From assembly GCF_001541925.1 (NCBI RefSeq), contig NZ_LQMW01000019.1:1-64000 (forward strand): a stretch of DNA of 64,000 nucleotides. Reading direction: 5' to 3'. Shown one piece after another: positions 14,157-22,590 of the stretch. Under the pieces are notes generated by a model. It did not search any database and was not told the DNA's origin. It saw nothing but the letters and a program-made list of their open reading frames with translations. A program made the translations under genes and the position numbers. Within the stretch, counting starts at the first letter, position 1, and each line of letters opens with the position of its first letter. Origin of the DNA: Nitrosopumilus sp. Nsub. GTDB taxonomy: Archaea > Thermoproteota > Nitrososphaeria > Nitrososphaerales > Nitrosopumilaceae.

Positions 14157-14430
14157 TAAACCAATTTTAAACCAAAACCAACTGTAAACCAACTGGTTTT
14201 AGTATAATTTGCATACAGGCACGTTTCCAAAAGGTGTTTTTTTTTATCTAAAACCAACTTAAAACCACACAACATCAAAAGTGATTTTGGTTCCAAATGA
14301 CTGCAATTTGTTCCTAATTTGTTACCTGATTATATCCATAATACACAAAACCAAAACCAAACCAGAACCAGTTTGGTTATTTTTGTATCAAAAGGTAACA
14401 AAAGGTATCAAAACCAAAGTAAGACCAAAA
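14157..14430. repeat. Cluster of AACCA/AAACCAA repeats
   Basis: About a dozen copies of AACCA, often as AAACCAA or AAAACCAA, occur within 275 bp, mostly on the + strand, with a few inverted (TGGTTTT near 14195, TTTGGTT near 14286 and 14372). GGTAACAAAA and GGTATCAAAA also recur nearby. There is no coding frame. Unit spacing is irregular, so it is not a simple tandem repeat; it looks like a cluster of protein-binding sites. It marks the border between the microprotein region and the core genes. It does not match archaeal origin-recognition boxes that I know. Confidence 0.5.
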
Positions 14431-14567
14431 AAGCAAAAGATTGAGGCACAGTCATATTGACAAATAATGAAACAAGATTCACAATTATATAATATGTTTA
14501 AGGGGTAACAAAAATAGATACACATGACAATCATGAATTTAAATAATTAATTATTAAACAGATCATA

Positions 14568-15224
14568 TTGGGTCTAAAAGAAATCAAATTAAAAGAAGAA
14601 TATCGTTCTGATAGAAACGACATAGTTGCAGAATTTTTCTTCCCTTGTTTAGGTCAGTGTATAGAATATGATAGATGTGTAGATCTTCTATCAATTCAAA
14701 CATTAACTACAATTGTTATGGCGTTTGAGAATTTTTCAAGAGGAAAAGCAAAACTAAGAATGGTTACAGGACACAGATTCAAAACAACAGACTTGAATTT
14801 GTTTACAAAGTTATTTTCTGAGAAATACACAAAAAAAATTGATGGGAAATTAATCAAAGATGTAAAAATCCAAAAATTACAAAATATTGTAAATAATGGA
14901 CAAATTGAACTTAAGATTGCAATTCCAAATTCAGAACAAGTGGCAGATTCATTTTCCGAAAGGATAGGGATATTCAGAGATAACGAGGATCAAACTGTTG
15001 CATTTACTGGCACATCTAAAGAGTCATTTTCTACTCAAACAAGAGATTTTGAATCAGTTGATGTATTTACGTCATGGAATGATCAATCAAGGGTTGAAAG
15101 AAAAGTGAAAGATTTTGAAGAATTATGGGAAAATAAAACAAAGCATATTGATGTGTATGATTTTATGGAAGCAGAAGAAAAGAATCTTTTGAAATATTCA
15201 TCAGAATGGGTAATACAAGATTAG
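14568..15224 (+). CDS. Orphan phospholipase-D-like domain, probably catalytically inactive
   Basis: 218 aa. The second half (IGIFRDNEDQTVAFTGTSKES...DFESVDVFTSW, then FEELWENKT) matches the PLD-like domain that normally precedes a DEAD/DEAH helicase in archaeal and phage-defence proteins. The usual His of the HxK active-site motif before GIF is replaced (DSFSERIGIF), and no helicase follows. It therefore looks like a stand-alone derivative or a fragment of a defence or restriction helicase. TTG 14568 is the first usable start after an in-frame stop. It converges with endA and overlaps its stop by four bases. Confidence 0.6.
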   Translation: MGLKEIKLKEEYRSDRNDIVAEFFFPCLGQCIEYDRCVDLLSIQTLTTIVMAFENFSRGKAKLRMVTGHRFKTTDLNLFTKLFSEKYTKKIDGKLIKDVKIQKLQNIVNNGQIELKIAIPNSEQVADSFSERIGIFRDNEDQTVAFTGTSKESFSTQTRDFESVDVFTSWNDQSRVERKVKDFEELWENKTKHIDVYDFMEAEEKNLLKYSSEWVIQD

Positions 15225-15784
15225 AAAGAAAAAGAGTCATTTAATCTAGATTTATTTTCATAAAAATTCATTCTATTAATTTTGTAGTAAATCACTTCAC
15301 CTCGACGTTCAATTACTGCAATAATTGGTTCTTTTCCCATTTGGGTGATTTCCTGAATCTTTTTTTGTAATGCGCCCATCTTCTCTTGTTGTCCTTCGTT
15401 AAGACCAAAAATCAGGAATTTAGCACCTTTTTCTCCAAAATGACCCCTTTCATAAACTCGAAAATCAGAACCAAATCCGAATCCATCTTTTACAACATAC
15501 CCTCTAGTTTTAAGATCTCTAAATATCAAAAATTTTGTGAGGATCTCAGGATTTGTCTTTTGACAAATATTCATAAAACTATCAAAATCAATTTGTTTTT
15601 TATTTTTCTTCAGAAATAATTTACCAGTATATAGCAGATATAATGTCTCAAAAGATTTAAGAAGTAATTTTCCTTTCTCTATTTCACCAAATCCCTTTTG
15701 TTCAAGATCATGGATCATTTTATTTTCAGAAACACTGGCTTTGTCTGCAATCAAATCTCCACGAAATTCAATGGTTTCATCCAT
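15221..15784 (-). CDS. endA: tRNA-splicing endonuclease
   Basis: Cuts introns from precursor tRNAs at bulge-helix-bulge sites. 187 aa from ATG 15784, the size of the short archaeal homomeric or heteromeric subunit. The C-terminal catalytic domain shows the Tyr (DFRVYERG), His (GHFGEKG) and Lys (GAKFL) triad region at about 130-155. A substrate is in this window: the tRNA-Ser at 45.7 kb contains an intron. An upstream start at 15883 would add an atypical N-terminus overlapping the promoter of L10e, so I reject it. Confidence 0.9.
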   Translation of the reverse strand: MDETIEFRGDLIADKASVSENKMIHDLEQKGFGEIEKGKLLLKSFETLYLLYTGKLFLKKNKKQIDFDSFMNICQKTNPEILTKFLIFRDLKTRGYVVKDGFGFGSDFRVYERGHFGEKGAKFLIFGLNEGQQEKMGALQKKIQEITQMGKEPIIAVIERRGEVIYYKINRMNFYENKSRLNDSFSF

Positions 15785-15881
15785 AATATTGAGAAAAATG
15801 GAAGATTTCCATATAAGCATTGGAAATGAGAGTAAATTGCTACCTATCGTTAAAATATGGGGGTTCTTAGTTGAGATTATC

Positions 15882-16391
15882 ATGCATGGTGCAAATTATA
15901 GAGACGGAACAGGGCAAGTATTCACAAGAAAAGAATACATCAAAGGAAAACCTCAAATTAAAATTGCAAAATTTCAAGGTGGTAAAAGAAACACATACGA
16001 GTACTGTGTACAATTATTGATTAATGAACGTCTTCAAATTAGACATATGGCAATAGAGTCAACCAGATTAGCAGCTAACAAGACACTAGAAAAAACAACT
16101 GGTGAATCAGGCTATTATTCAAGATTAAGAATTTATCCACATAATCTCTTAAGAGAAAATAAACAAATTGCAACTGCTGGTGCAGACAGAGTTTCAGAAG
16201 GAATGAGAAGATCATGGGGCAAAGCAACCAGTTTAGGAGCAAGAGTAAGACAAGGACAATGTATTATGGAATTATACGTAAATGGAGAAACAAATCTTAA
16301 TGCAGCAAAGAAAGCACTTCATGGAGCATGTGTTAAACTACCAGGAACTCCAACAATCAAAGTAATTGAATGGAATAAACCATCACCATAA
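15882..16391 (+). CDS. rpl10e: 50S ribosomal protein L10e (L16 family)
   Basis: 169 aa, full length from ATG 15882 (MHGANYRDGTGQVFTRKEYI). It has the L10e/L16 core: GESGYYSRLRIYPHNLLRENK, ADRVSEGMRRSWGKATSLGARV and the terminal KLPGTPTIKVI. It sits at the central protuberance near the A-site tRNA. The gene is divergent from endA with a 97-bp shared promoter gap. Its stop overlaps the stop of the convergent downstream gene by nine bases. Confidence 0.95.
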   Translation: MHGANYRDGTGQVFTRKEYIKGKPQIKIAKFQGGKRNTYEYCVQLLINERLQIRHMAIESTRLAANKTLEKTTGESGYYSRLRIYPHNLLRENKQIATAGADRVSEGMRRSWGKATSLGARVRQGQCIMELYVNGETNLNAAKKALHGACVKLPGTPTIKVIEWNKPSP

Positions 16392-16646
16392 GTGTTCTAA
16401 ATCAAATTTCTTACTTTCAATAAATTTTAGAAAATCATCAAATTCTTGTTTAGTCGGTTCTCGATTAAGAATTCTTTTACTTTGATAAAAAAAAGTATTG
16501 TATAATCTACCAACAATAATACCTAATGCAAAAGATTGAGAATTATCTATAGAAGAAAGAGATTTTATCAATTCCTTAATGTCATCTTGATTTGAAATAC
16601 TATCATGAATTTTTTGTTGAATTTTCTTTAAAAGAACTTCATCCAT
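16383..16646 (-). CDS. Small helical hypothetical protein
   Basis: 87 aa, all-helical and charged (DDIKELIKSLSSIDNSQSFALGIIVGRLYNTFFYQSKRIL). No metal site, membrane helix or signal peptide. It is tail to tail with L10e and overlaps it by nine bases. I do not recognise a family; the codon use and ATG start look genuine. Confidence 0.65.
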   Translation of the reverse strand: MDEVLLKKIQQKIHDSISNQDDIKELIKSLSSIDNSQSFALGIIVGRLYNTFFYQSKRILNREPTKQEFDDFLKFIESKKFDLEHLW

Positions 16647-16710
16647 GAATTACTAAAGCAATGAAAGCTTAAAAACGCTTAAATCTGCAAATTCAGCCCT
16701 TTGAATTGTT

Positions 16711-16787
16711 GCAGTTATAGTACAGTCTGGTTAGTACTCGTGCTTGCCAAGTACGTGACCCGGGTTCAAATCCCGGTAACTGCACCA
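16711..16787 (+). tRNA. tRNA-Gly (anticodon GCC), CCA encoded
   Basis: Acceptor GCAGTTA pairs with TAACTGC, the anticodon arm has loop TTGCCAA in a CGTGC/GTACG stem, and the T arm is CCGGG TTCAAAT CCCGG. The discriminator A is followed by a genomic CCA (16785-16787). No intron. A TATA-like GCTTAAATC at about 16677-16685 is correctly spaced upstream. Confidence 0.95.
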
Positions 16788-16788
16788 T

Positions 16789-17217
16789 CTATTGATTTTT
16801 AGGAATTAATCCATTTTTAATTATTTCAAGAGCATCATGAGCCTTCTCAGGTCTAGGCAATTGAATTGCAATTACATTGTCCTGTCCATATCTAGATTCA
16901 GGTGAATTTAGTACAAGCATAGAAGTATTTGCTAAAACTTCAAAAAAGCTCAAATCAGTTTTTGCATTAACAAGAAACTTTTCTGAAATATTGCCAACTG
17001 AAAAAGTTAAAACAATTTCTACAAATACATTTCCCAATCCATCTTGTAAAATATTTAGATCAGTATTAACAGAAAAAGGCTGACCCTCAATTTTTGCTCG
17101 AATCAAACCATATTTTTCTTCATCAACAATTATGCACGGAGTTTCTTTTCCCTCAAAATCAAATGTTGTAATACCCTCATGAACATCATCTAACATTTTT
17201 TGTAATTCATCAGACAT
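16789..17217 (-). CDS. Conserved hypothetical protein downstream of an antiporter
   Basis: 142 aa from ATG 17217. Beta-rich middle (CIIVDEEKYGLIRAKIEGQPFSVNTDLNIL) and a C-terminal helix (KAHDALEIIKNGLI). No signal peptide or membrane helix. Its start overlaps the end of the antiporter gene by eight bases, so it is translated from the same message and may regulate or assist the transporter. Function not recognised. Confidence 0.65.
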   Translation of the reverse strand: MSDELQKMLDDVHEGITTFDFEGKETPCIIVDEEKYGLIRAKIEGQPFSVNTDLNILQDGLGNVFVEIVLTFSVGNISEKFLVNAKTDLSFFEVLANTSMLVLNSPESRYGQDNVIAIQLPRPEKAHDALEIIKNGLIPKNQ

Positions 17218-18538
17218 CGTCTTTTTCCTCCAATGCAGGAACAATTCTATCACTTGCTTTAACTAAGAATGGAGAAATGAATGCAGTAATTATCGAGATA
17301 ATACCAACTAGAGGGAACAAGAATGCAGATACTGCACCAATATCAACTCCAACTTTTACAATTACAATTGAGAATTCACCACGAGGAGCTGCTAATGTAA
17401 ATGCTGAGCGAAGTGCTTTTCCACGTTTTTGTCTAAAGATGAAATTACCCAACATGTTCCCACCAAATTTCATACCAGTTGCAACAGCAATCAAAGCAAT
17501 TGCAATGAAGATATAATTTTCAAGTTGAGAAACATCCATCAGAGCACCAACAGATATGAAAAATATAGCTACAAACATGTCTTTAATTGGGCTAGAAAGT
17601 AATTTTGCAACTTCAGCAGATTTTGATTCTGCTACTAAAACACCAGCTAAAAAGGCACCAATTGCAACAGATAATCCCACAATATTGGCCAACAGAGCAT
17701 AACCAAAGCACACTCCAAGAACACTTAGGAGTAGAATTTCACGATTTTCAGCAGCTGCAACTCTATCAATTAAACCAGGAACTATTCTTGTTCCAATTGT
17801 AAAGGTTCCAACAATAAGACCAATTGCAACTAATACAACAACAACAATAGATTCTACAGATACAGTTCCAACTAAAGCAACAGATTGTAGGGTAGAAATT
17901 AAAATTACAGCAATAACATCTTCAACAATCAAAATACCTAAAACAAGAATAGATGATTCTTTTTTGATTTTTCCCATCTCTTCTAAAATTTTAACAATAA
18001 TGGCAGTACTAGAAATTGATAAAGCTGCTGAAATAAACAATGCATCCATAAATTGTAAACCAAGAGCTGTTGAAGCGTAAAACAAAACACCCAATGTTGA
18101 AAATAGTCCCAGTGTACCTACACCAACAGATACTTTTCCAATAGATTTGATCTTGGCATATGGAAATTCAATTCCAATTACAAATAATAATAAAATTACA
18201 CCAATTTCTGAAAATAAATGCAACGCAGAAATGTCAGATAAAATTCCAACACCATCTAACATTTCAGACGGGGAATTATTTTTAGGCAATAGCCAAGTCC
18301 AAAGAGGGGATAATGGACCAAGCAGCATTCCTGCAAACAGGTATCCAATGATCAAAGGTTGTCTAATTTTAAAAAATGCAAGTGTTACAATAGAACCAAT
18401 TATCATGATAAAAGCTAAATCAGTTACAAAACTTGTATGAGGTAATTCTGGGGTAACTTGTTCAATCAAAGTGTCAACAGTGGAATCAAGAGAATTTCGA
18501 ATTGCACTAGAATCCAATTGAAACAAATTATTTTGCAT
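17210..18538 (-). CDS. Cation:proton antiporter (CPA2/Kef family)
   Basis: 442 aa with about 12 transmembrane helices, the family's usual membrane-domain length. Characteristic stretches are IRQPLIIGYLFAGMLLGP, SEIGVILLLFVIGIEF, SSTAIIVKILEEMG and AIGAFLAGVLVAES. It exchanges Na+ or K+ for H+ across the membrane. The TrkA-N regulatory domain of KefB/C is absent, so it is a short member; the small gene that overlaps its 3' end could take that place (inference). Confidence 0.9.
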   Translation of the reverse strand: MQNNLFQLDSSAIRNSLDSTVDTLIEQVTPELPHTSFVTDLAFIMIIGSIVTLAFFKIRQPLIIGYLFAGMLLGPLSPLWTWLLPKNNSPSEMLDGVGILSDISALHLFSEIGVILLLFVIGIEFPYAKIKSIGKVSVGVGTLGLFSTLGVLFYASTALGLQFMDALFISAALSISSTAIIVKILEEMGKIKKESSILVLGILIVEDVIAVILISTLQSVALVGTVSVESIVVVVLVAIGLIVGTFTIGTRIVPGLIDRVAAAENREILLLSVLGVCFGYALLANIVGLSVAIGAFLAGVLVAESKSAEVAKLLSSPIKDMFVAIFFISVGALMDVSQLENYIFIAIALIAVATGMKFGGNMLGNFIFRQKRGKALRSAFTLAAPRGEFSIVIVKVGVDIGAVSAFLFPLVGIISIITAFISPFLVKASDRIVPALEEKDDV

Positions 18539-18673
18539 AATATCAGTTAATAATTTTCATTAAAAAGTGATTACGTAGTTAAAATTTAGAAAAAAATTTT
18601 TCAAAAATATGAAAAATTGATCATCAAAAGATTATCAATTTGAAACTTCTTTATGCCCAGTTATCTTAGTGAA

Positions 18674-18747
18674 ATTGCAGAGTGATGAGTAGGTCAGCAG
18701 ATTAGGATTAAGATGAAGAGATATGACCTGGGGTAACTGACTGCAAT
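18674..18747 (+). ncRNA. Candidate box C/D sRNA
   Basis: A perfect C box GTGATGA (18682-18688) and D box CTGA (18737-18740) are flanked by a 7-bp terminal stem, ATTGCAG (18674-18680) with CTGCAAT (18741-18747). A C'-like AGATGA lies at about 18711-18716; a clear D' box is not obvious. The guide upstream of D is GACCTGGGGTAA, predicting 2'-O-methylation of a target containing TTACCCCAGGTC. Length (~74 nt) is normal for archaea. No protein frame on either strand here is credible. Confidence 0.65.
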
Positions 18748-18777
18748 TATGGTTACATTGAGATAACCTAATTATTA

Positions 18778-18802
18778 ATAGTACGGTACCATACTGTACT
18801 AT
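18778..18802. promoter_or_regulatory. 25-bp palindrome abutting a start codon
   Basis: ATAGTACGGTA (18778-18788) and TACTGTACTAT (18792-18802) are reverse complements with one mismatch around a CCA centre. Transcribed, the mismatch becomes a G-U pair, giving an 11-bp hairpin with a 3-nt loop whose last base touches the ATG at 18803. It could be a repressor site over the transcription start of a leaderless gene or a translational hairpin. Confidence 0.6.
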
Positions 18803-18910
18803 ATGATTCAATGCGAATACTGTGCAAGAGGATTCATTGAGACAACAAATGGTCTTGCTGAAAAGACATTTCATGAATTACTTCATGAACCTGAAGTTGT
18901 AAACAAGTGA
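18803..18910 (+). CDS. 35-aa CxxC microprotein under a palindromic site
   Basis: Reads MIQCEYCARGFIETTNGLAE then KTFHELLHEPEVVNK. A CEYC knuckle and two downstream histidines could form one zinc site, a minimal zinc finger. It has its own regulatory palindrome directly at the start codon. The longer frame antisense to it is a shadow. The gene for the coiled-coil protein follows 60 bp later on the same strand. Confidence 0.6.
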   Translation: MIQCEYCARGFIETTNGLAEKTFHELLHEPEVVNK

Positions 18911-18970
18911 CTCTTTACATTTTTTATTTTATACCCAAATTTTTTATTCTTAGTACTTGATTCATCTTAT

Positions 18971-20476
18971 ATGGTATCAAAAACAACAAAGAAAAAGGTT
19001 ACAAAAACAGTTAAGAGACAACCAACTCCAGCAGCAGTTTTAAAAAAAGTTTCAACAGTTTCAGATTCCAATAAAGCATTACAAAAAGAAATCAAAGTTA
19101 TGTCAAAGATTTTTGGAGAAAATCAAAAAGTTCTAGTATCTATGAAAGGGATGATCGATACACTGACATTAACATTAGAACATATTCAAAAACAATCAAA
19201 ACAAATCAACATAATAGAAGAAGATACTCAAAAATTGTATGCAGGATTAAATCAAGTTAGAACACAATCAAATTTAATTAATAAAATTAACAATCAAACT
19301 GAAAAACTTGAAAATGAATTAAGTAAAATTTCAGAAGTACAAAAGAAATCAAAAACACAAGAAATTTCTCAAAAAGTTGAAGATAGTATGAATTCAATTA
19401 CAAATAATTCTCAAATGATTATTAAAATTGCTCAGAGAATTGACGAAGTAAGAGATGATTTAAGAGAAGTTTCTGGAAAAACCAATTCATTTTTAGAAAT
19501 TAGTTCAGAGATGAATAAACTAAAAGAAAATATTGAAGAAATTTCTGGAAAAACAGAAAATATCAAAACTAATACTCAAGTAGTTGAAAATCTCAAACAA
19601 CAATTTGAGAAGATTGTTGCAGGAGTAGCAGATGCATCAAATGTAAATGCAGAATTAGAAGCAATTAAAATTTCAATTGACACAATATCTTCAAAATCTT
19701 CAAAAATTGATTCACTAAGTGGAGTAATTGATGGTCTCAAACAACAATTTGAAACAGTTTCTTCTAGTGTGAATTCCAGTGATGCAATAAGTTTAGAATC
19801 AATCAAAGAATTAGGTGGCAAAATAGATAAAATTGAAACAGAGATTGGAACAATTACAAAAAGGGCAGATCAGACAGCATTTGTAGGAGAAAATCTAAAA
19901 CTAGTTCAAGAGGATTTCTCAAATTTCAAATCCAATGTTTATGATAAAACAAACAACATTGAACAAAAAATTGGTTCAGTCTCAGATTCTCTAAAAAGAC
20001 AAGAAACATCAACTACAGAATTTCATAAAAAGTCTGAAAAACTCTTTGAAGAGATACAATCAGTTAGAAATGTCACAAACAAAGCTTCTAGTGATTCATC
20101 AAAAGAAATCATGGCCTTGCTAAAACTATCAGAATATCAATCAAACATTAGAATGAATACAGAATCAAAGTATGGAGATGTAAAGGATATTGAAAAGATG
20201 GCAAAACTGACATCAGAAATTGTAAATTTGTTTGATAAAATTTCAATTGAATCAGATGAAAAAATACCATTACCTCACGAAGTAAGACAGTGGGCAATAA
20301 GCAAAATGTTAGATTGTGCAGACAGATGGGAAATAAGATTCAGTGATGTGTATTCAATTTTAACAAATGCTATTGGTAGAGACATGTTAAAAGAATCAAT
20401 TAGAATTCAACAAGTTAGAGACATTTATGGAATTAGAGCAGTAGACGAAATCAGAAATGATCTAAATATTTCTTAG
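18971..20476 (+). CDS. Long coiled-coil protein with a conserved C-terminal helical domain
   Basis: 501 aa. A basic N-terminus (KTTKKKVTKTVKRQ) is followed by ~350 residues of coiled coil with repeated INKINNQTEKLENEL, ISGKT and GLKQQFE type segments. A globular C-terminal domain (about 395-501) reads PLPHEVRQWAISKMLDCADRW, then IRIQQVRDIYGIRAVDEIRND. Lys-rich ends suggest DNA or membrane association; the layout recalls chromosome-organising or cytoskeletal scaffolds, but there is no ATPase head, so it is not an SMC protein. Convergent with the glycosyltransferase, stops overlapping by four bases. Confidence 0.7.
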   Translation: MVSKTTKKKVTKTVKRQPTPAAVLKKVSTVSDSNKALQKEIKVMSKIFGENQKVLVSMKGMIDTLTLTLEHIQKQSKQINIIEEDTQKLYAGLNQVRTQSNLINKINNQTEKLENELSKISEVQKKSKTQEISQKVEDSMNSITNNSQMIIKIAQRIDEVRDDLREVSGKTNSFLEISSEMNKLKENIEEISGKTENIKTNTQVVENLKQQFEKIVAGVADASNVNAELEAIKISIDTISSKSSKIDSLSGVIDGLKQQFETVSSSVNSSDAISLESIKELGGKIDKIETEIGTITKRADQTAFVGENLKLVQEDFSNFKSNVYDKTNNIEQKIGSVSDSLKRQETSTTEFHKKSEKLFEEIQSVRNVTNKASSDSSKEIMALLKLSEYQSNIRMNTESKYGDVKDIEKMAKLTSEIVNLFDKISIESDEKIPLPHEVRQWAISKMLDCADRWEIRFSDVYSILTNAIGRDMLKESIRIQQVRDIYGIRAVDEIRNDLNIS

Positions 20477-22539
20477 ACACCAATTGTATCAGATTCTTTA
20501 AGTTGTGTTCTCTTTCGTTTAAGTGCAGTAAAGATTCCAATAATTACAGCTATCCAAATTATACTAGAAAATACATTTGCTAGACTGACATACATGTATG
20601 GTGTTGCATCCATAATATTTTGTCTTAAGAGATCAGCTCTGTTGTTAATATCCATCATGCCTGTATGATATGCTGAATTGTCTGGAGGAATTGTAGAGAG
20701 TTCATCAACACTTACAAGCATAGCATCAACATTGTTTTGAATTCTAATGAAGTTTGTTGATTCAGTAGCAAATATCCATACAGGGTTTTTTGAAATAACT
20801 TGACTATGAGTATCAGTAGTTTCAGGTAATTTTTCCAACATAGGCTCCAAATCTAATTGAATTGCTATTAGATGTGCACGAATAATTTCTGGGTCAGATG
20901 AGCCTATAATTCCATCAAAATGACCTCGGATTCTATCTAAAGGGTAAATATCAGAATTATATCCATTAATTGCCATAAATCCACCAAAAATAATCAATCC
21001 TAAAATTCCAATCATGGATAATTTGTAAATTGTATTTGCCATTTTCTCTTTCTTCGTCCTTTTACGTTGTTCACTTGATTTATTTCTTTTAAATCTAGTA
21101 TGCGATAGGCTCATGTAAGCAATAAAGAAAAATCCAATGGTTTGAATTGCTATAATTGGAACAAATACAGGATTATTCGAAAATATTGAAATAAAAATTG
21201 CAAGTGTTCCATAAACTCCAAAAAAGATTTCAAGTAAGGTTGTTTGAGTAAATGGCAAATTGTAAGCCTTACCTTTCCAATCATCTTCTTTTTTGATAAT
21301 ACCATATTTTGGAGTTCTAAGAAATTCATTTTTCTTTCCAAATATTGCATCAAAAACTGCTACAGTGTTATTTACAGACATTCCAGCATTGTAAACCAAT
21401 AATGCAGGCAATAATTTTGCTTTAGATTTCCACGATTTTCCATACATATTTTGTATAATCAAAATATATGCACCAGGTCCCATTGCAAGATAAGTTGCAA
21501 ATGTAATAATTGGAAGAAAACTAACAACATAAAGATTAACTTGACCTGCTAAAAGTATCGGTAATGCCAAAAATTGAATTAACATTAATGGATAAACAAT
21601 ATGGCGAGTTAATTGAACAAATGCCTGTACTTTAGTTTCAACTGAAATTTTACGTTTTGCAGTAATGTCAAAAAGTAATTTTGTAGCACATTGAATTGAG
21701 CCTTTTGCCCATCTGAATTGTTGTCTTTTTGCAGCATTCATTTGAGCAGGAAGTTCTGCATCAACTACAATGTCAGGCAAAAATACACATTTCCATCCTT
21801 TCATTTGTGCTCGATAACTCAAATCAAGATCTTCTACCAAAGTTGCAGTATGCCAACCACCTGCATCTTCAATACAATCACGTTTCCAAATTCCAGCAGT
21901 ACCATTGAAATTCATGAATAAATGAGAATCACTTTTTGCTTTTTGTTCAATTAGAAAATGAAAATCAAGACTTAAAGCTTGTACTTTAGTGATAGTAGAA
22001 TAATTTTCATTTACATGTCCCCAACGACATTGAATTAAACCAATGTTTGATTTTGAAAAATGAGGAATTGCTTTTTTGAGAAACCATGTTGGAGGAATAA
22101 AATCTGCATCAAATATGGCTACAAGTTCTGTATCAGTAATTTGCATTGCATATTTTAGAGCACCTGCTTTGTACCCTTTTCGTGTTCCACGCCTAATATG
22201 TTCAATTTGAAATCCTTGTGTTTTGTAATAATTTACAGTTTTTTCAAGTAAATCAACAGTATCATCATCAGAGTCATCTAAAACCATAATATTCATTTGA
22301 TTTTTTGGATAATCCAAATTACATACTGCATCTACAAGTCGTTTTGCAACATATTTTTCATTGTAAATTGGAAGTTGAATTGTTACAGAAGGAGTTCCCA
22401 AATCAACAGTTTTAGTAGATTTATTTCGTTTATTTGCTAGTAAAACAAGATAGTAAAAATTGCAAGTATATGCAGTAATCAAAATTGCAGAAATTATGAA
22501 TAAATCAAAAACCAATTGGGTGAAAGGATTTCCAGCCAT
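20473..22539 (-). CDS. Membrane glycosyltransferase family 2 (cellulose-synthase-like)
   Basis: 688 aa. An N-terminal membrane helix leads to a GT2 catalytic domain (about 45-290): PSVTIQLPIYNE, VLDDSDDD, the metal-binding DAD (AIFDADFIPP), the TLVEDLDLS base motif and the QFRWAKG (QxxRW) acceptor motif. Four or more helices follow, then a soluble segment (about 520-650) and a last helix, with a basic tail. It is likely processive, extending a polysaccharide or glycolipid at the membrane, perhaps for surface glycosylation. No export partner gene is adjacent. Confidence 0.88.
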   Translation of the reverse strand: MAGNPFTQLVFDLFIISAILITAYTCNFYYLVLLANKRNKSTKTVDLGTPSVTIQLPIYNEKYVAKRLVDAVCNLDYPKNQMNIMVLDDSDDDTVDLLEKTVNYYKTQGFQIEHIRRGTRKGYKAGALKYAMQITDTELVAIFDADFIPPTWFLKKAIPHFSKSNIGLIQCRWGHVNENYSTITKVQALSLDFHFLIEQKAKSDSHLFMNFNGTAGIWKRDCIEDAGGWHTATLVEDLDLSYRAQMKGWKCVFLPDIVVDAELPAQMNAAKRQQFRWAKGSIQCATKLLFDITAKRKISVETKVQAFVQLTRHIVYPLMLIQFLALPILLAGQVNLYVVSFLPIITFATYLAMGPGAYILIIQNMYGKSWKSKAKLLPALLVYNAGMSVNNTVAVFDAIFGKKNEFLRTPKYGIIKKEDDWKGKAYNLPFTQTTLLEIFFGVYGTLAIFISIFSNNPVFVPIIAIQTIGFFFIAYMSLSHTRFKRNKSSEQRKRTKKEKMANTIYKLSMIGILGLIIFGGFMAINGYNSDIYPLDRIRGHFDGIIGSSDPEIIRAHLIAIQLDLEPMLEKLPETTDTHSQVISKNPVWIFATESTNFIRIQNNVDAMLVSVDELSTIPPDNSAYHTGMMDINNRADLLRQNIMDATPYMYVSLANVFSSIIWIAVIIGIFTALKRKRTQLKESDTIGV

Positions 22540-22590
22540 CTTTAGCTGCTCAAAAGTAATTATCTCTATTTATAGTTGCAATAACTGCAA

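Noticed and set aside
14157-14430. Archaeal replication origin with origin-recognition boxes
   Set aside because: The repeats do not match the ORB consensus and no orc1/cdc6 gene is in the window; kept only as an unexplained repeat cluster.
17605-17802. 65-codon + strand frame inside the antiporter gene
   Set aside because: Gln/Leu-rich antisense shadow of a clear membrane transporter.
18635-18874. 79-codon minus-strand frame
   Set aside because: It covers the box C/D sRNA, the palindrome and the antisense microprotein; those explain the sequence better and the frame has no protein-like pattern.
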